From: an uncultured cyanobacterium
GTDB lineage: Bacteria > Cyanobacteriota > Cyanobacteriia > Cyanobacteriales > Nostocaceae
NCBI GenBank assembly: GCA_903903925.1
Contig: CAIVAU010000113.1
Span: forward strand, 1 to 64,000
Direction of reading: 5' to 3'
DNA: 64,000 nucleotides
Position 1 is the stretch's first letter. The number at the start of each line of letters is the position of its first letter. Position numbers and translations under genes: made by a program. The notes under the pieces are model-generated. The model searched no databases. It was not told the DNA's origin and saw only the letters and a list, made by a program, of their open reading frames with translations. Below, piece after piece: positions 1 through 9,107 of the stretch.

Positions 1-117
1 CACTCATAAAGATAAATTCTGACTCCTGAACGGCAGTCGCTCCAAGTCGGCAGAGCCTTTCGCCAGTCGCTCATGAGGGAAACCCCCAAGACCGCGCTGG
101 CTCACCAACGCGCTGCC

Positions 118-465
<348 letters not shown>

Positions 466-1153
466 GAATGTACCTTCTGCAATTTTGCCTATGAATAAAT
501 CAGGTTGAGCTTCTACTCTCATCCTAACTTCATATTAATTCTCTAATTCGGTTGTTAACAAATGATTTTTATTGACATCAGAATTTTATGACTTAGAAAC
601 CAATTATACAGATTTTTTTGATTTAGTGGGGAGTGGGCAATACGGTTCAGTTAAAGGGGAAAGAAAAGTCCTTTACCCCAAACCCAGTAACCTTTTCTCC
701 AACCCAGACTCTGATAGCGCAGCGTTGGCGATCGCACGTAATTCTTGTCTTCTAATTTCTTTCATTAAGCTAAATAAAAATGAGTAATTATTAGCATTCT
801 TTACCATGATTTTAAATATTAATATTATTAATATTTAAGTTAAAACTTACTGAGACTGTATTTCAACGTTAATCAGTAACACTTTATAGAAGTATGCCTA
901 ACAAAATTAAAATGTTATTGCATAACCTATTAATTTAAACAAAAAACATTTCTTGGCTCATTACGAACAAACAGTAAGAAATATTTATGAAATGTTGTAG
1001 ATAAGAAAAGTTGAAAATTAGGCTCAGGTTAAAAGCCTTGAATAGCTTCCAATTGGATGGACGATCTGAATGTGGATGTGGGTGATTAGTATCAAACAGA
1101 ATTCAGGGGAGACTTGAGCCAAACATCTCAACGAGTAAAGTTGGAACAGCCTT
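466..1153. other. Divergent intergenic region fdxB-cnfR
   Basis: About 690 bp of AT-rich DNA between the divergent fdxB and cnfR genes. It should hold both promoters. I see no clean NtcA site (GTA-N8-TAC). Short open frames here have no recognisable protein character. Confidence 0.6.
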
Positions 1154-2743
1154 ATGCCGTATACAATTCCTAACAACAATTGCGTTGGATGTGACAATTG
1201 CCGTCCCCAATGTCCCACAGGTGCAATCAAAATAGAAAACAATGAATACTGGATTGACCCTGGTCTTTGTAACAACTGTAAGGGTTATCATTCTGAAGCA
1301 CAATGTGTAGTAAATTGTGCTACTCATTCTCCCATACCCTTGCAAGCAAAAAGGGGGAGATGCAAAGTTGATTCTAGAGATCAAAGCAGCCCGGATCTAT
1401 TCTCGAACGGTAAGAGCAATCCATTTGCTTCAGCGATCGTCATTTGGGAAGCGTGCAATGTGCTGGCCCAGAGAACATCACTACCTTGGGTAAGCGATGA
1501 AGCTGATCGCCTCTGCTATCGCCGACAAGTGAACCAGGGGCGAGGGGCGATCGCTTTTCATCTCACCTGTTCACCCTATGGAAGCGAACGGGTCAGGGAG
1601 TTAGGGGCAATAGAGGCACTTGACATCAGAGCAACATGTATCCATCTAATTTTCGCCGCTCATGCTACAACTATAGATCAGCCTTGGGTACAAGAGTTTG
1701 CCATTGATGATCGGCAAATTGAGAAATATTTGAGGCTGGAAAAACGCAAAGACCTTAGCAAAGCCGCTAAACTGGCTTTAATGAAGAACATGGTGCAACA
1801 AGCTTGCTCACTGATGATTTCGATTAATTGGCCTCAACAAGGTAGAATTAGGGGGTTCTCAGTCCAACAGAGCCGCTTGTGGCACTTAGTGGAAATTCAG
1901 CATCACTTTCAAGAAGATAACCTTGGGTGTAAATATCTTGTCGGACTAACTTTTAAAATCAGAGCAGGAAACTGGACGCAGTATTTCTTAAACAAACAAG
2001 GATGTAAGGATCGAACCGCATTCTACCAATACGGCAATCTGCCCAAAACCCTATTAACCACAGTAATGAGCATTTGGCAGCAACATGAAGGGGCAGCGCG
2101 ACTAATGCTGTGGTTGCTGTTTAAAACCAAAATGGGTAAAGAACAACGTATTACAGTTCCCACCTTACTGCGTGTTGCCTACGGCGAGGAGAAAGTTACC
2201 CTTGCTTGTAAGCAAAGAGAAGAACGCAAGCGACTGCTGCGAACCTTTGAAAACGATTTAGAAGTTCTTAATCATTATGGGATAAAACCAGTTTTTGACC
2301 CAGTGACTTACCCACCAGCAATTCAACCTTTATGGGCGAAGTTGGTCGATATTCCCGAAGATCCGGACGAAGCCATAGAATTTTGGATTAATGATGGTGG
2401 TAGCAATACGCGTCTGACAGATACAGGTCCCCGTGGTAAGTGGAATCTGTTGATGAATGCCCGAATTTTATCGTTTGAGTTACCGCCCGATTGGGAACAG
2501 CAAGTCTCTAAATCTGAAAGACAGCAACGAACTGCAAAGAACAAAATAAAGACAAAAACCACAGCAGGTTATCTCCTAGGTGAACAAATTTTACAGGCGC
2601 GAAAAAATTTGAATCTTTCTCAGAGAGAATTGGCAAAGATGACAGGTAAAAGCCAAAGCTGGATTCGTGATCTGGAAAATGGTCGATTAAAAGCAAAGTT
2701 AGAAGATCAAGTGTTATTACGGAAACTTCTGGGTATGGCTTAA
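1154..2743 (+). CDS. cnfR: CnfR/PatB nitrogen-fixation transcription regulator
   Basis: A 529-residue transcription activator of nif genes (CnfR; PatB in Anabaena). The N-terminus is a bacterial-type ferredoxin domain with CVGCDNCRPQC at residues 10-20 and a second set CNNC...CVVNC at 39-55, expected to hold oxygen-sensitive Fe-S clusters. The long middle part has no motif I can name. The last 60 residues form a Cro/cI-type helix-turn-helix (LSQRELAKMTGKSQSWIRDLE). This ferredoxin-plus-HTH architecture and length match the family closely. Known role: low-oxygen sensing and nif activation in heterocysts or micro-oxic cells. Its position next to fdxB supports the call. Confidence 0.92.
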   Translation: MPYTIPNNNCVGCDNCRPQCPTGAIKIENNEYWIDPGLCNNCKGYHSEAQCVVNCATHSPIPLQAKRGRCKVDSRDQSSPDLFSNGKSNPFASAIVIWEACNVLAQRTSLPWVSDEADRLCYRRQVNQGRGAIAFHLTCSPYGSERVRELGAIEALDIRATCIHLIFAAHATTIDQPWVQEFAIDDRQIEKYLRLEKRKDLSKAAKLALMKNMVQQACSLMISINWPQQGRIRGFSVQQSRLWHLVEIQHHFQEDNLGCKYLVGLTFKIRAGNWTQYFLNKQGCKDRTAFYQYGNLPKTLLTTVMSIWQQHEGAARLMLWLLFKTKMGKEQRITVPTLLRVAYGEEKVTLACKQREERKRLLRTFENDLEVLNHYGIKPVFDPVTYPPAIQPLWAKLVDIPEDPDEAIEFWINDGGSNTRLTDTGPRGKWNLLMNARILSFELPPDWEQQVSKSERQQRTAKNKIKTKTTAGYLLGEQILQARKNLNLSQRELAKMTGKSQSWIRDLENGRLKAKLEDQVLLRKLLGMA

Positions 2744-3308
2744 TGAGGCAGATCTCACGCAAAAGCACAAAGATTAGCAACGTACTGAGGTAAAAGACAT
2801 AACAGATTTGGCAACGGATAACAATACGGATTTAACGGATAAGTTATGTATGAAATTAACAGATCAAGTCTCCGTTACATCACCTAAAAAATCTGTTGCT
2901 AATCTTGGCGTTTTGAAGTATAAGAATCATAATTCTGTTATATACACTATAATATGTGTAAAGTTTAAGGAGCTAGCAAGAATCCTCATTCAGTCAGAAT
3001 ACAGGAGTCAGAATTGTTAAACTATCGAGAGATAACAGGATGTCGTCAAGAGCCACCAAAACAGATACAAAACCCTGATAAATTCTGAATTCTGACTCCT
3101 GACTCCTGAATTCTTACTGTCATTCAAGCAAATTTTTAACCAGAAAATCATGTTTAAATGCCTGCAATCCGTACCACATATTTGTTATATTTAGTATCTT
3201 CTGTCAATGCGTGAGTCCTAATTAAATATTTTTTGCTGTTGACAGTAAAGTTATATTTACGCAATAATAGGTAATTAGGTTAGAGAGTAAAACTTTTTGC
3301 AAAAAAAA
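2744..3308. other. Intergenic region with STRR
   Basis: About 565 bp without a convincing gene. It holds direct repeats around AACGGATAA near 2814-2845 and a short TGACTCC repeat near 3085-3112. The open frame at 2808-3020 has no ribosome site and low-complexity content. An imperfect dyad GTAAA-6-TTTAC lies at about 3246-3261 upstream of folE2. Confidence 0.5.
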
Positions 3309-4301
3309 ATGAGCGAATATTTGCCTCGATTTAATCGTAACTGGGCTGGATTTTCTGAAGTTTTTGGTGTTTCAGCTGATCGTGTTATTCCTAGTATGAA
3401 TAATGGGGGTGATGATATCCCCGAGCAAGAGCCTAAATACAATATTTCCTTAAACTCAGTGGGTGTAAGTCGTAACAATATTCCCGTACAAATTTTAGAC
3501 CCGTTTGGTTCCGGGAAAGCCGTACAAGTTTCTTGTTCTGTAGTTGCGGAAACTGCTTTACCTTACTACAAGCGAGGCATACATATGTCTCGTATAGGTG
3601 ATATATTCGCTAATTTGACACAAAAAGTTTTTGACAGTCTACAAGAATACTCTTTAAATGTCGCCAACTTATTAACAGATTTAGAATATGGTGGCTTGTC
3701 TAAGGTAGAAGTTAAGGGTGAACTATCTTATTTAGAACAAGTTGAAGGTTGGAAGCCAGAAAAAAATAAAGTGTCGTTAGAACATATAGGCTTAACTGCA
3801 ACGACTCATACCAAACACGAAAAAAATTATATCCAGAATGCTGGTATAGAAATTTCCAACATCACGGCTTGTCCCTGTGTCCAAAGTACTTATAGGCATA
3901 CGCTATTACAAAGCAATAGCGAGCTTAATAAGCACTTAATTAATCCCTTAATTACCCACTCTCAAAGATGCCGGACTAAGGTAGAGATTTTGAATATTCA
4001 TGAACAGATGAATATTCCTATTAAAGAAATACTGAATCAGATTGATTTGGGAATTGTGAGAGTACAAAATACTCTACCCAGAGAGTATGAGCTTTTAATG
4101 GTTTATCAAGCACATATGTATCCTCAATTTATCGAAGATGTTGTCAGAGAAATAGCTGTTAAAGTCTCTCAAGTGACTCGAGAAAATTTCCCAAACAGTT
4201 CCATTAAGGTGACGTCCCAAAGCATGGAGTCAATCCATGATTTTGACATCCAAGCTTTGCTGGAAGATTCAATAGAAAATCTTAGCAACGCATCTCCTTA
4301 A
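3309..4301 (+). CDS. folE2: GTP cyclohydrolase FolE2 (type IB)
   Basis: Catalyses the GTP to 7,8-dihydroneopterin triphosphate step that feeds folate and queuosine-type pterins. FolE2 (COG1469) is unrelated in sequence to FolE. Family signatures are present in order: RGIHMSR after the first strand block, the metal-ligand motif ACPC, HSQRCR, and the C-terminal ESIHDFD. About 330 residues, slightly long because of a 40-residue N-terminal extension. The ATG at 3309 is preferred to a TTG at 3297 in the same frame. The next gene starts 20 bp downstream, so co-transcription is likely. In many bacteria FolE2 is the metal-flexible backup used under zinc limitation; I see no clear Zur box here. Confidence 0.88.
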   Translation: MSEYLPRFNRNWAGFSEVFGVSADRVIPSMNNGGDDIPEQEPKYNISLNSVGVSRNNIPVQILDPFGSGKAVQVSCSVVAETALPYYKRGIHMSRIGDIFANLTQKVFDSLQEYSLNVANLLTDLEYGGLSKVEVKGELSYLEQVEGWKPEKNKVSLEHIGLTATTHTKHEKNYIQNAGIEISNITACPCVQSTYRHTLLQSNSELNKHLINPLITHSQRCRTKVEILNIHEQMNIPIKEILNQIDLGIVRVQNTLPREYELLMVYQAHMYPQFIEDVVREIAVKVSQVTRENFPNSSIKVTSQSMESIHDFDIQALLEDSIENLSNASP

Positions 4302-4321
4302 ATTAAATTTCAACACCAAAA

Positions 4322-5017
4322 ATGAATTCAGTGACTACTATTAATAGACCACAAACAACAGTCGTTTTAGCAATGACTGCTGATGGGAAAATCTCCGATT
4401 TTAAGCGATCACGTCTTCATTTTGGTTCCTCATCCGATCTAGCACATTTACAGAGGCAAGTTGCTCAGGCTGATGGTGTAATGTTGGGTGCTGGAACACT
4501 CCGCATTGATGGTATTGCTATACGTGTTACTAAACCTGAACTTCTAGAACAACGGAAACAGCAAGGAAAATTACAACAGCCAATACAAATTATTTGCTCT
4601 CGTAGCGGTCTAATTGATGACAAGTTGGACTTTTTCCGTCAACCTGTTTCTCGTTGGTTGATTACAACTAAAGTAGGTGCTCAACATTGGCAAGGACGTT
4701 CAGAATTTGAGCAGGTTTTAGTAGTGGAAACACCGACAGGAGAAATAGACTGGATTAATGCTTTTCAGCAATTAACTGCATTAGGAATGAACCACATCTC
4801 GGTACTTGGTGGTGGTGAATTAGTCTCTTCACTACTATTGTTTGACCTGATTGATGAAATATGGTTAACAGTATGTCCTTTGATTCTTGGTGGTTTCACC
4901 GCACCTACTCCAGTAACAGGCAAAGGTTTTTTACTTTCAGAAGCTCCTCGGTTAGAGTTGCTAAATGTGCATAGAATTGATCAGGAAGTTTTTCTTCATT
5001 ACCGCCGACAACGGTAA
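4322..5017 (+). CDS. RibD C-terminal-like reductase (DHFR-fold)
   Basis: A stand-alone 231-residue RibD_C domain, the NADPH-dependent reductase fold shared by pyrimidine reductase of riboflavin synthesis and dihydrofolate reductase. Visible features are the N-terminal strand VVLAMTADGKISD, VMLGAGTLR around residue 55, and the glycine-rich ISVLGGGELVSSLL around residue 160 that binds NADPH. There is no RibD deaminase domain. It follows folE2 by 20 bp, so both likely act on pterin or pyrimidine intermediates derived from GTP. The exact substrate cannot be read from the sequence; alternatives are a separate riboflavin pyrimidine reductase or a pteridine reductase-like activity. Confidence 0.75.
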   Translation: MNSVTTINRPQTTVVLAMTADGKISDFKRSRLHFGSSSDLAHLQRQVAQADGVMLGAGTLRIDGIAIRVTKPELLEQRKQQGKLQQPIQIICSRSGLIDDKLDFFRQPVSRWLITTKVGAQHWQGRSEFEQVLVVETPTGEIDWINAFQQLTALGMNHISVLGGGELVSSLLLFDLIDEIWLTVCPLILGGFTAPTPVTGKGFLLSEAPRLELLNVHRIDQEVFLHYRRQR

Positions 5018-5086
5018 TTTCGTAGGGGGGGAGTCTCTCCGCCCTTACAGAAATGGTCGGTTCATGTTTCTTTCATTCGTAACCGG

Positions 5087-6658
5087 GTGGTAAGGAGTCG
5101 TTTGTTGGAAACTTTAAAGTTATACCTTTCCCCAACTGAGGGTCAGGGATTTAAAGTCATTTTCACTACATCTTTAGTAGGTGAGGGCGAAACAGAATCT
5201 TCGTTACCTTTCTTTGCAGGGGAGAAAAATTGGCGATCGCCCTTACTAAGATGTTTGGAGTTGACTGCTTTTAACTCCCAGTATTTCCAGCCAGATGAAC
5301 AGGAATGGATGGTCGCATCTGGGATTCTAGATGAAAAACGTCAAAACTTTAGTGTTCAATATCTAGGAAATATTGGTCAGAGTCTTTACCAATCGCTGTT
5401 TCCAGCAGATAGTCAGGCTAAAAATGCATTACTCGCATTGCTGCGATCGCACGAAGCAAAAAATAGCCAACTCCACATTCAATTAATGTTTACAGCAGGC
5501 GTGATGAGAGGAGTCCGTTTAGCTGATTATCCTTGGGAACTGCTGCATGATGGCAAAAGTTTTTTATTGTTACACCACAATGTGACAATTTCTCGCTACA
5601 TAGCTTATGAAGGTGTTCGCCCAAACTTACCACCTACTGATCAAATAAATATATTATTATTATCATCCACCGCATCTGATACTGAGTTAGGATTACAGCA
5701 GTTAGGTGATCAGGAAGCACAAGCGATTCGTCTGGGGTTGGAAAAAGCTAGGAATGCAGGATATATCAATTTTGTGCAATTGGAAGAGGTGACAAAAGCT
5801 CAACTCAGAACCTATTTAACCGAACATCGGGGGGAAGATGCTCCCCATGTACTGCATTTCGATGGACATGGACTATTTGGTAAGCGCTGTTCTCATCCCA
5901 AATGCCGTACTATGCATAATGGCAATAAAATCCTTAACTGTCGTCAATGCCACACCCTATTACCCGAAGCGCGAGGATATCTGGTATTTGAGGATGGGAA
6001 GGGGGGAGCAGATTACGTAAGTGCTGAAGAATTAGGGGTGTTACTCAGTAAATCTAGTCTTGGGGATGGTAATAATAAATCAGGTGGTATTGCCTTGGTG
6101 GTACTGAGTGCCTGTCAATCTGCCATGACTCTTGAGGGAGATTCGGTATTTAATGGTACAGCACAGAATTTGATTAGCCAGCGTATTCCCTCGGTAGTGG
6201 CGATGCAGTATTCGGTGACCGTTGCATCTGCGACTCGGTTTACCGAGCAATTTTATCGTTCTTTGGGGCAAAGAAATTCTTTGGGAATTGCAGTCAGTCA
6301 AGCACGGGAAGCGATGGGAATTGAAGGGAATCAATGGTATCGTCCGGTGTTATATTTGCGATGGGAGGATAATGAGGGAGGACAGTTGTTTGGGGATTCT
6401 TCTTATATTGGAACTTCAAGTCAAGTAGACCTACAAAGCAAGCCTGATAAGAAACCTTTATCTCGTATTATAAAAATACAAATTGAGAGCTTGAAGAAAG
6501 AACTCAAAAAGCTTGAGAAAGATTTTGAAGATGTTGATAATAAGAGGATACGTGAAAGTAATCCTCAAGAAAGAAATAATTTGCAACTACAGCTTGATGA
6601 TATCGCTAAGCAAATGGAGGAAAAGGAGCAAAAGCTTACTGATTACCTATCTAATTAA
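5087..6658 (+). CDS. CHAT-domain caspase-like protease, putative effector
   Basis: A 523-residue protein with a CHAT peptidase domain (about residues 130-435). The catalytic dyad is visible: His261 in HFDGHG and Cys343 in LSACQSA. Between them is an unusual four-cysteine insert (C268, C272, C285, C288) that looks like a zinc ribbon. After residue 450 the tail becomes a charged coiled coil (RIRESNPQERNNLQ...) that is almost identical to the N-terminus of the next protein. In ternary conflict systems such proteases are the killing or signalling effector, tethered by a shared domain. The start is uncertain: GTG 5087 gives the full frame, but the AAGGAG at 5092-5097 points to TTG 5105. The stop codon lies inside a dispersed repeat. 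Confidence 0.85.
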   Translation: MVRSRLLETLKLYLSPTEGQGFKVIFTTSLVGEGETESSLPFFAGEKNWRSPLLRCLELTAFNSQYFQPDEQEWMVASGILDEKRQNFSVQYLGNIGQSLYQSLFPADSQAKNALLALLRSHEAKNSQLHIQLMFTAGVMRGVRLADYPWELLHDGKSFLLLHHNVTISRYIAYEGVRPNLPPTDQINILLLSSTASDTELGLQQLGDQEAQAIRLGLEKARNAGYINFVQLEEVTKAQLRTYLTEHRGEDAPHVLHFDGHGLFGKRCSHPKCRTMHNGNKILNCRQCHTLLPEARGYLVFEDGKGGADYVSAEELGVLLSKSSLGDGNNKSGGIALVVLSACQSAMTLEGDSVFNGTAQNLISQRIPSVVAMQYSVTVASATRFTEQFYRSLGQRNSLGIAVSQAREAMGIEGNQWYRPVLYLRWEDNEGGQLFGDSSYIGTSSQVDLQSKPDKKPLSRIIKIQIESLKKELKKLEKDFEDVDNKRIRESNPQERNNLQLQLDDIAKQMEEKEQKLTDYLSN

Positions 6659-6690
6659 CCGCAGAGGCGCAGAGGAAACAGAGATATGAG
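6651..6690. repeat. Dispersed repeat copy at the CHAT/VMAP junction
   Basis: Twenty-six bases at 6651-6676 are identical to 37275-37300, and similarity continues into CAGAGATATGAG. The copy contains the TAA stop of the CHAT gene. Confidence 0.8.
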
Positions 6691-6703
6691 TTAGGAGATG
6701 GGA

Positions 6704-8089
6704 ATGAATAAAGTGACAGTTCTCAGAATTGAAATTTTGAAGGAAGAAATCGAAAAACTTGTGAAAGATTTTCAAGATATTGCTAGTAAGAGAATACGTG
6801 AAAGTAATCCTCAAGAAAGAAATAATTTGCAACTACAGCTTGATGATATCGCTAAGCAAATAGAGGAAAAGGAACAACAACTTGAAACAATAGGAAAAAA
6901 CCTAGAAAAAGATAATATTCAAAACTTACTAAATTTATTAATTCCCTATAAAGATGAAATATCAAGCTGTGTTAAGAGGGCATATCAGTCTTGTTCTCCT
7001 GATGACTGGCCAAATCCGCTACCAGAGAACCTAGAAGGGATTTTGGCAGAACTTAAAAAAATGAAGCAAGGAGAATCTAGATATACAGTTCTTGAAAAGT
7101 TTATAGCTCGATTAGTATTAGATTCCGAAATTCCTCAGCCAATTTCTCAGCAATTAAAGACATGGGCTGAGAGCAATATTACTGGATATTTAGAACTTAT
7201 AAATGCAATTTTAACCCAGAAAAAAGAATCAACAAATCAAAATTCTTATTTGATTGTTGTTGTACGTCGTAGTGAACAAGATTCTTCGAGTCATGCCAAT
7301 AAGGAAGATTGTTACTTTGTAAATGCTTGGCTGATTCCTGATGGTGATAATTATCAAAGGAATTCAGTTTGCAAGCAGCTTTTTTATTTTCCAGATGCAA
7401 CAGAAATAAAGAAATCAAAAGTCAAAAATGAAAAAACTCTGACTTTTAAACAAATCCCCAAAGCGATAAATTTTTTTCTCAACGAAATTGGCGAATATTC
7501 CTCACACAAACTGACAATTGAAATATTTCTACCACTTGATTTAATTAATGAAGCCGTTGATAATTGGGAAATAGAGAATGAATTTGGGATTATATTAAAG
7601 TTAAGTGATCAGTACAAGGTTGTAGTTCGCTCAACTGAAAGAGTGCTGCCAACTTATAGTCGTTATCACGGATTTTGGCAGCAAAAATGGTTGACATTAC
7701 AAAAGATAATTAAAGAACCAGTTATTAGTAATTTTGTATTGTGGGACGATGATGATTTAAGGAGGCTGTTATTTGAATTAAACAAAGAAAATACTATCGG
7801 AATTAAATTACAAAAAACTCCTAGACAAACTGGGAAAGGAAGTGTTTTTGCTGTCATTTTAAGTACGGCTACTCCAGTTGCATTGTGGTTGAGATGCCAC
7901 CTACCATCGGAGTGCAACCAGCAAATCAATGGATTGCTAAGATGCTGTATCGAGCAACTGACTAAAACAGTAGCAGAGAAACGCCGCGAAGCAATTCCGG
8001 AGCCGGAAGATAGCCACATTGGTCATCATCTTGCTTTATTATGGGAAGATCCTTATCGCTTGCCTCCTAGTATTGATTACTCTATGTAA
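6704..8089 (+). CDS. VMAP-type adaptor (vWA-MoxR associated protein)
   Basis: A 461-residue protein of the VMAP class, the central adaptor of vWA-MoxR ternary conflict systems. The N-terminal 60 residues are a coiled-coil module nearly identical to the CHAT C-terminus. A middle helical part (about 65-165) is followed by a C-terminal domain (about 180-461) with EDCYFVNAWLIPD-like strands, an FGIILKL/YKVVVRS strand pair, and the closing ALLWEDPYRLPP motif that I associate with VMAP-C. The start at ATG 6704 has AGGAG six bases upstream; ATG 6698 abuts the ribosome site and is too close. It sits between the effector and the MoxR ATPase, 22 bp from the latter, as expected for one operon. The family call is from remembered motifs. 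Confidence 0.72.
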   Translation: MNKVTVLRIEILKEEIEKLVKDFQDIASKRIRESNPQERNNLQLQLDDIAKQIEEKEQQLETIGKNLEKDNIQNLLNLLIPYKDEISSCVKRAYQSCSPDDWPNPLPENLEGILAELKKMKQGESRYTVLEKFIARLVLDSEIPQPISQQLKTWAESNITGYLELINAILTQKKESTNQNSYLIVVVRRSEQDSSSHANKEDCYFVNAWLIPDGDNYQRNSVCKQLFYFPDATEIKKSKVKNEKTLTFKQIPKAINFFLNEIGEYSSHKLTIEIFLPLDLINEAVDNWEIENEFGIILKLSDQYKVVVRSTERVLPTYSRYHGFWQQKWLTLQKIIKEPVISNFVLWDDDDLRRLLFELNKENTIGIKLQKTPRQTGKGSVFAVILSTATPVALWLRCHLPSECNQQINGLLRCCIEQLTKTVAEKRREAIPEPEDSHIGHHLALLWEDPYRLPPSIDYSM

Positions 8090-8111
8090 ATTGCCCTAGG
8101 TAATATTTTGT

Positions 8112-9107
8112 ATGAGTGACTGGAAAATTTTTCAAGGTGATAATCGCGATCCCCATGATGATATCGCACGCTTGCCAAAAGCACCAAGCTGGCGTAAATT
8201 TAGCGATGATGATGAAAGTCATGCCGAAAAGAAACGCGGTGCTAATTTTCAAGTTCGCGCTGAAGAGGTTGAGTTAGTTAATGCAGCATTGTATCTACGA
8301 CGACCTTTGCTGGTAACGGGGAAACCAGGTACGGGAAAAACGTCTTTAGCTCATGCTGTTGCCTACCAGTTAAAATTGGGTGAAGTTTTGTATTGGCCAG
8401 TTACAACTCGTACAACCCTCAAAGATGGGCTTTATAACTATGATGCGATCGCTCGTCTTCAGGATACCCCACAACAAGGTTCCAATAATCCAGAACACCT
8501 CAAAGAAATTGGTAAATATATTCAACTCGGTCCATTAGGAACAGCTTTATTACCATCAAACAGACCGAGAGCATTATTAATAGACGAAATTGATAAAAGC
8601 GATATTGACTTACCTAACGATTTATTGCATGTCTTTGAAGAAGGTCAGTTTGAAATCCCAGAGTTAGTTAGGATTGCAGAAAAGTTAGAAACTGTAGAAG
8701 TCCGAACTGCTTATAAAGATAAAACAGCGAATGCTTACAAAGTGAGAATTGACCAAGGGCGTATACAATGTAGTGCTTTTCCCTTCGTTATCCTCACCAG
8801 CAACGGAGAACGAGACTTTCCCCCAGCATTTTTACGTCGCTGTCTGCGTTTGAATATCAAAGAACCTGATGAATTTGAGCTAGAAAAAATTGTTGCAGCT
8901 CATTTGGGTAAGGATGAAAGAACTACCACACAAGCTCACTCACTCATCAACGAGTTTCTAAAAAAGCGCAAAGAAGGAGATTTAGCAACGGATCAACTCC
9001 TTAATGCAATTTACTTAATGACCCGTAAATATGCACCTGTGGGTGAAGAAAAGGATAAGCTGGTAGAACAATTGTTAAAAATCCTTAATAGTGCAGAGGA
9101 TAGATGA
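8112..9107 (+). CDS. MoxR-family AAA+ ATPase
   Basis: A 331-residue AAA+ ATPase of the MoxR group, a chaperone-like NTPase that works with von Willebrand A (vWA) partners. Walker A is GKPGTGKTS (about residues 69-77), Walker B is ALLIDEIDKSD (about 155), and a sensor/arginine-finger region follows (ILTSNGERDFPPAFLRRC). The stop codon overlaps the start of the vWA gene (ATGATAA at 9104-9110), a sign of translational coupling. The pairing with a vWA gene, a VMAP adaptor and a CHAT protease identifies it as the NTP-dependent switch of a ternary conflict system rather than a metabolic chaperone. Confidence 0.88.
   Translation: MSDWKIFQGDNRDPHDDIARLPKAPSWRKFSDDDESHAEKKRGANFQVRAEEVELVNAALYLRRPLLVTGKPGTGKTSLAHAVAYQLKLGEVLYWPVTTRTTLKDGLYNYDAIARLQDTPQQGSNNPEHLKEIGKYIQLGPLGTALLPSNRPRALLIDEIDKSDIDLPNDLLHVFEEGQFEIPELVRIAEKLETVEVRTAYKDKTANAYKVRIDQGRIQCSAFPFVILTSNGERDFPPAFLRRCLRLNIKEPDEFELEKIVAAHLGKDERTTTQAHSLINEFLKKRKEGDLATDQLLNAIYLMTRKYAPVGEEKDKLVEQLLKILNSAEDR

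Noticed and set aside
572-787. Open frame of 71 codons after fdxB
   Set aside because: No ribosome site, no family feature, and includes low-complexity AT-rich sequence.
2808-3020. Open frame of 70 codons before folE2
   Set aside because: Made of degenerate AACGGATAA-like direct repeats; no ribosome site or known motif.
3120-3308. Zur box upstream of folE2
   Set aside because: Only an imperfect GTAAA-6-TTTAC dyad is present; it does not match the usual GATAATNATTATC-type operator.
5021-5060. G-run and pyrimidine stretch before the CHAT gene as a promoter element or terminator
   Set aside because: No proper hairpin with T-tract and no consensus promoter boxes.
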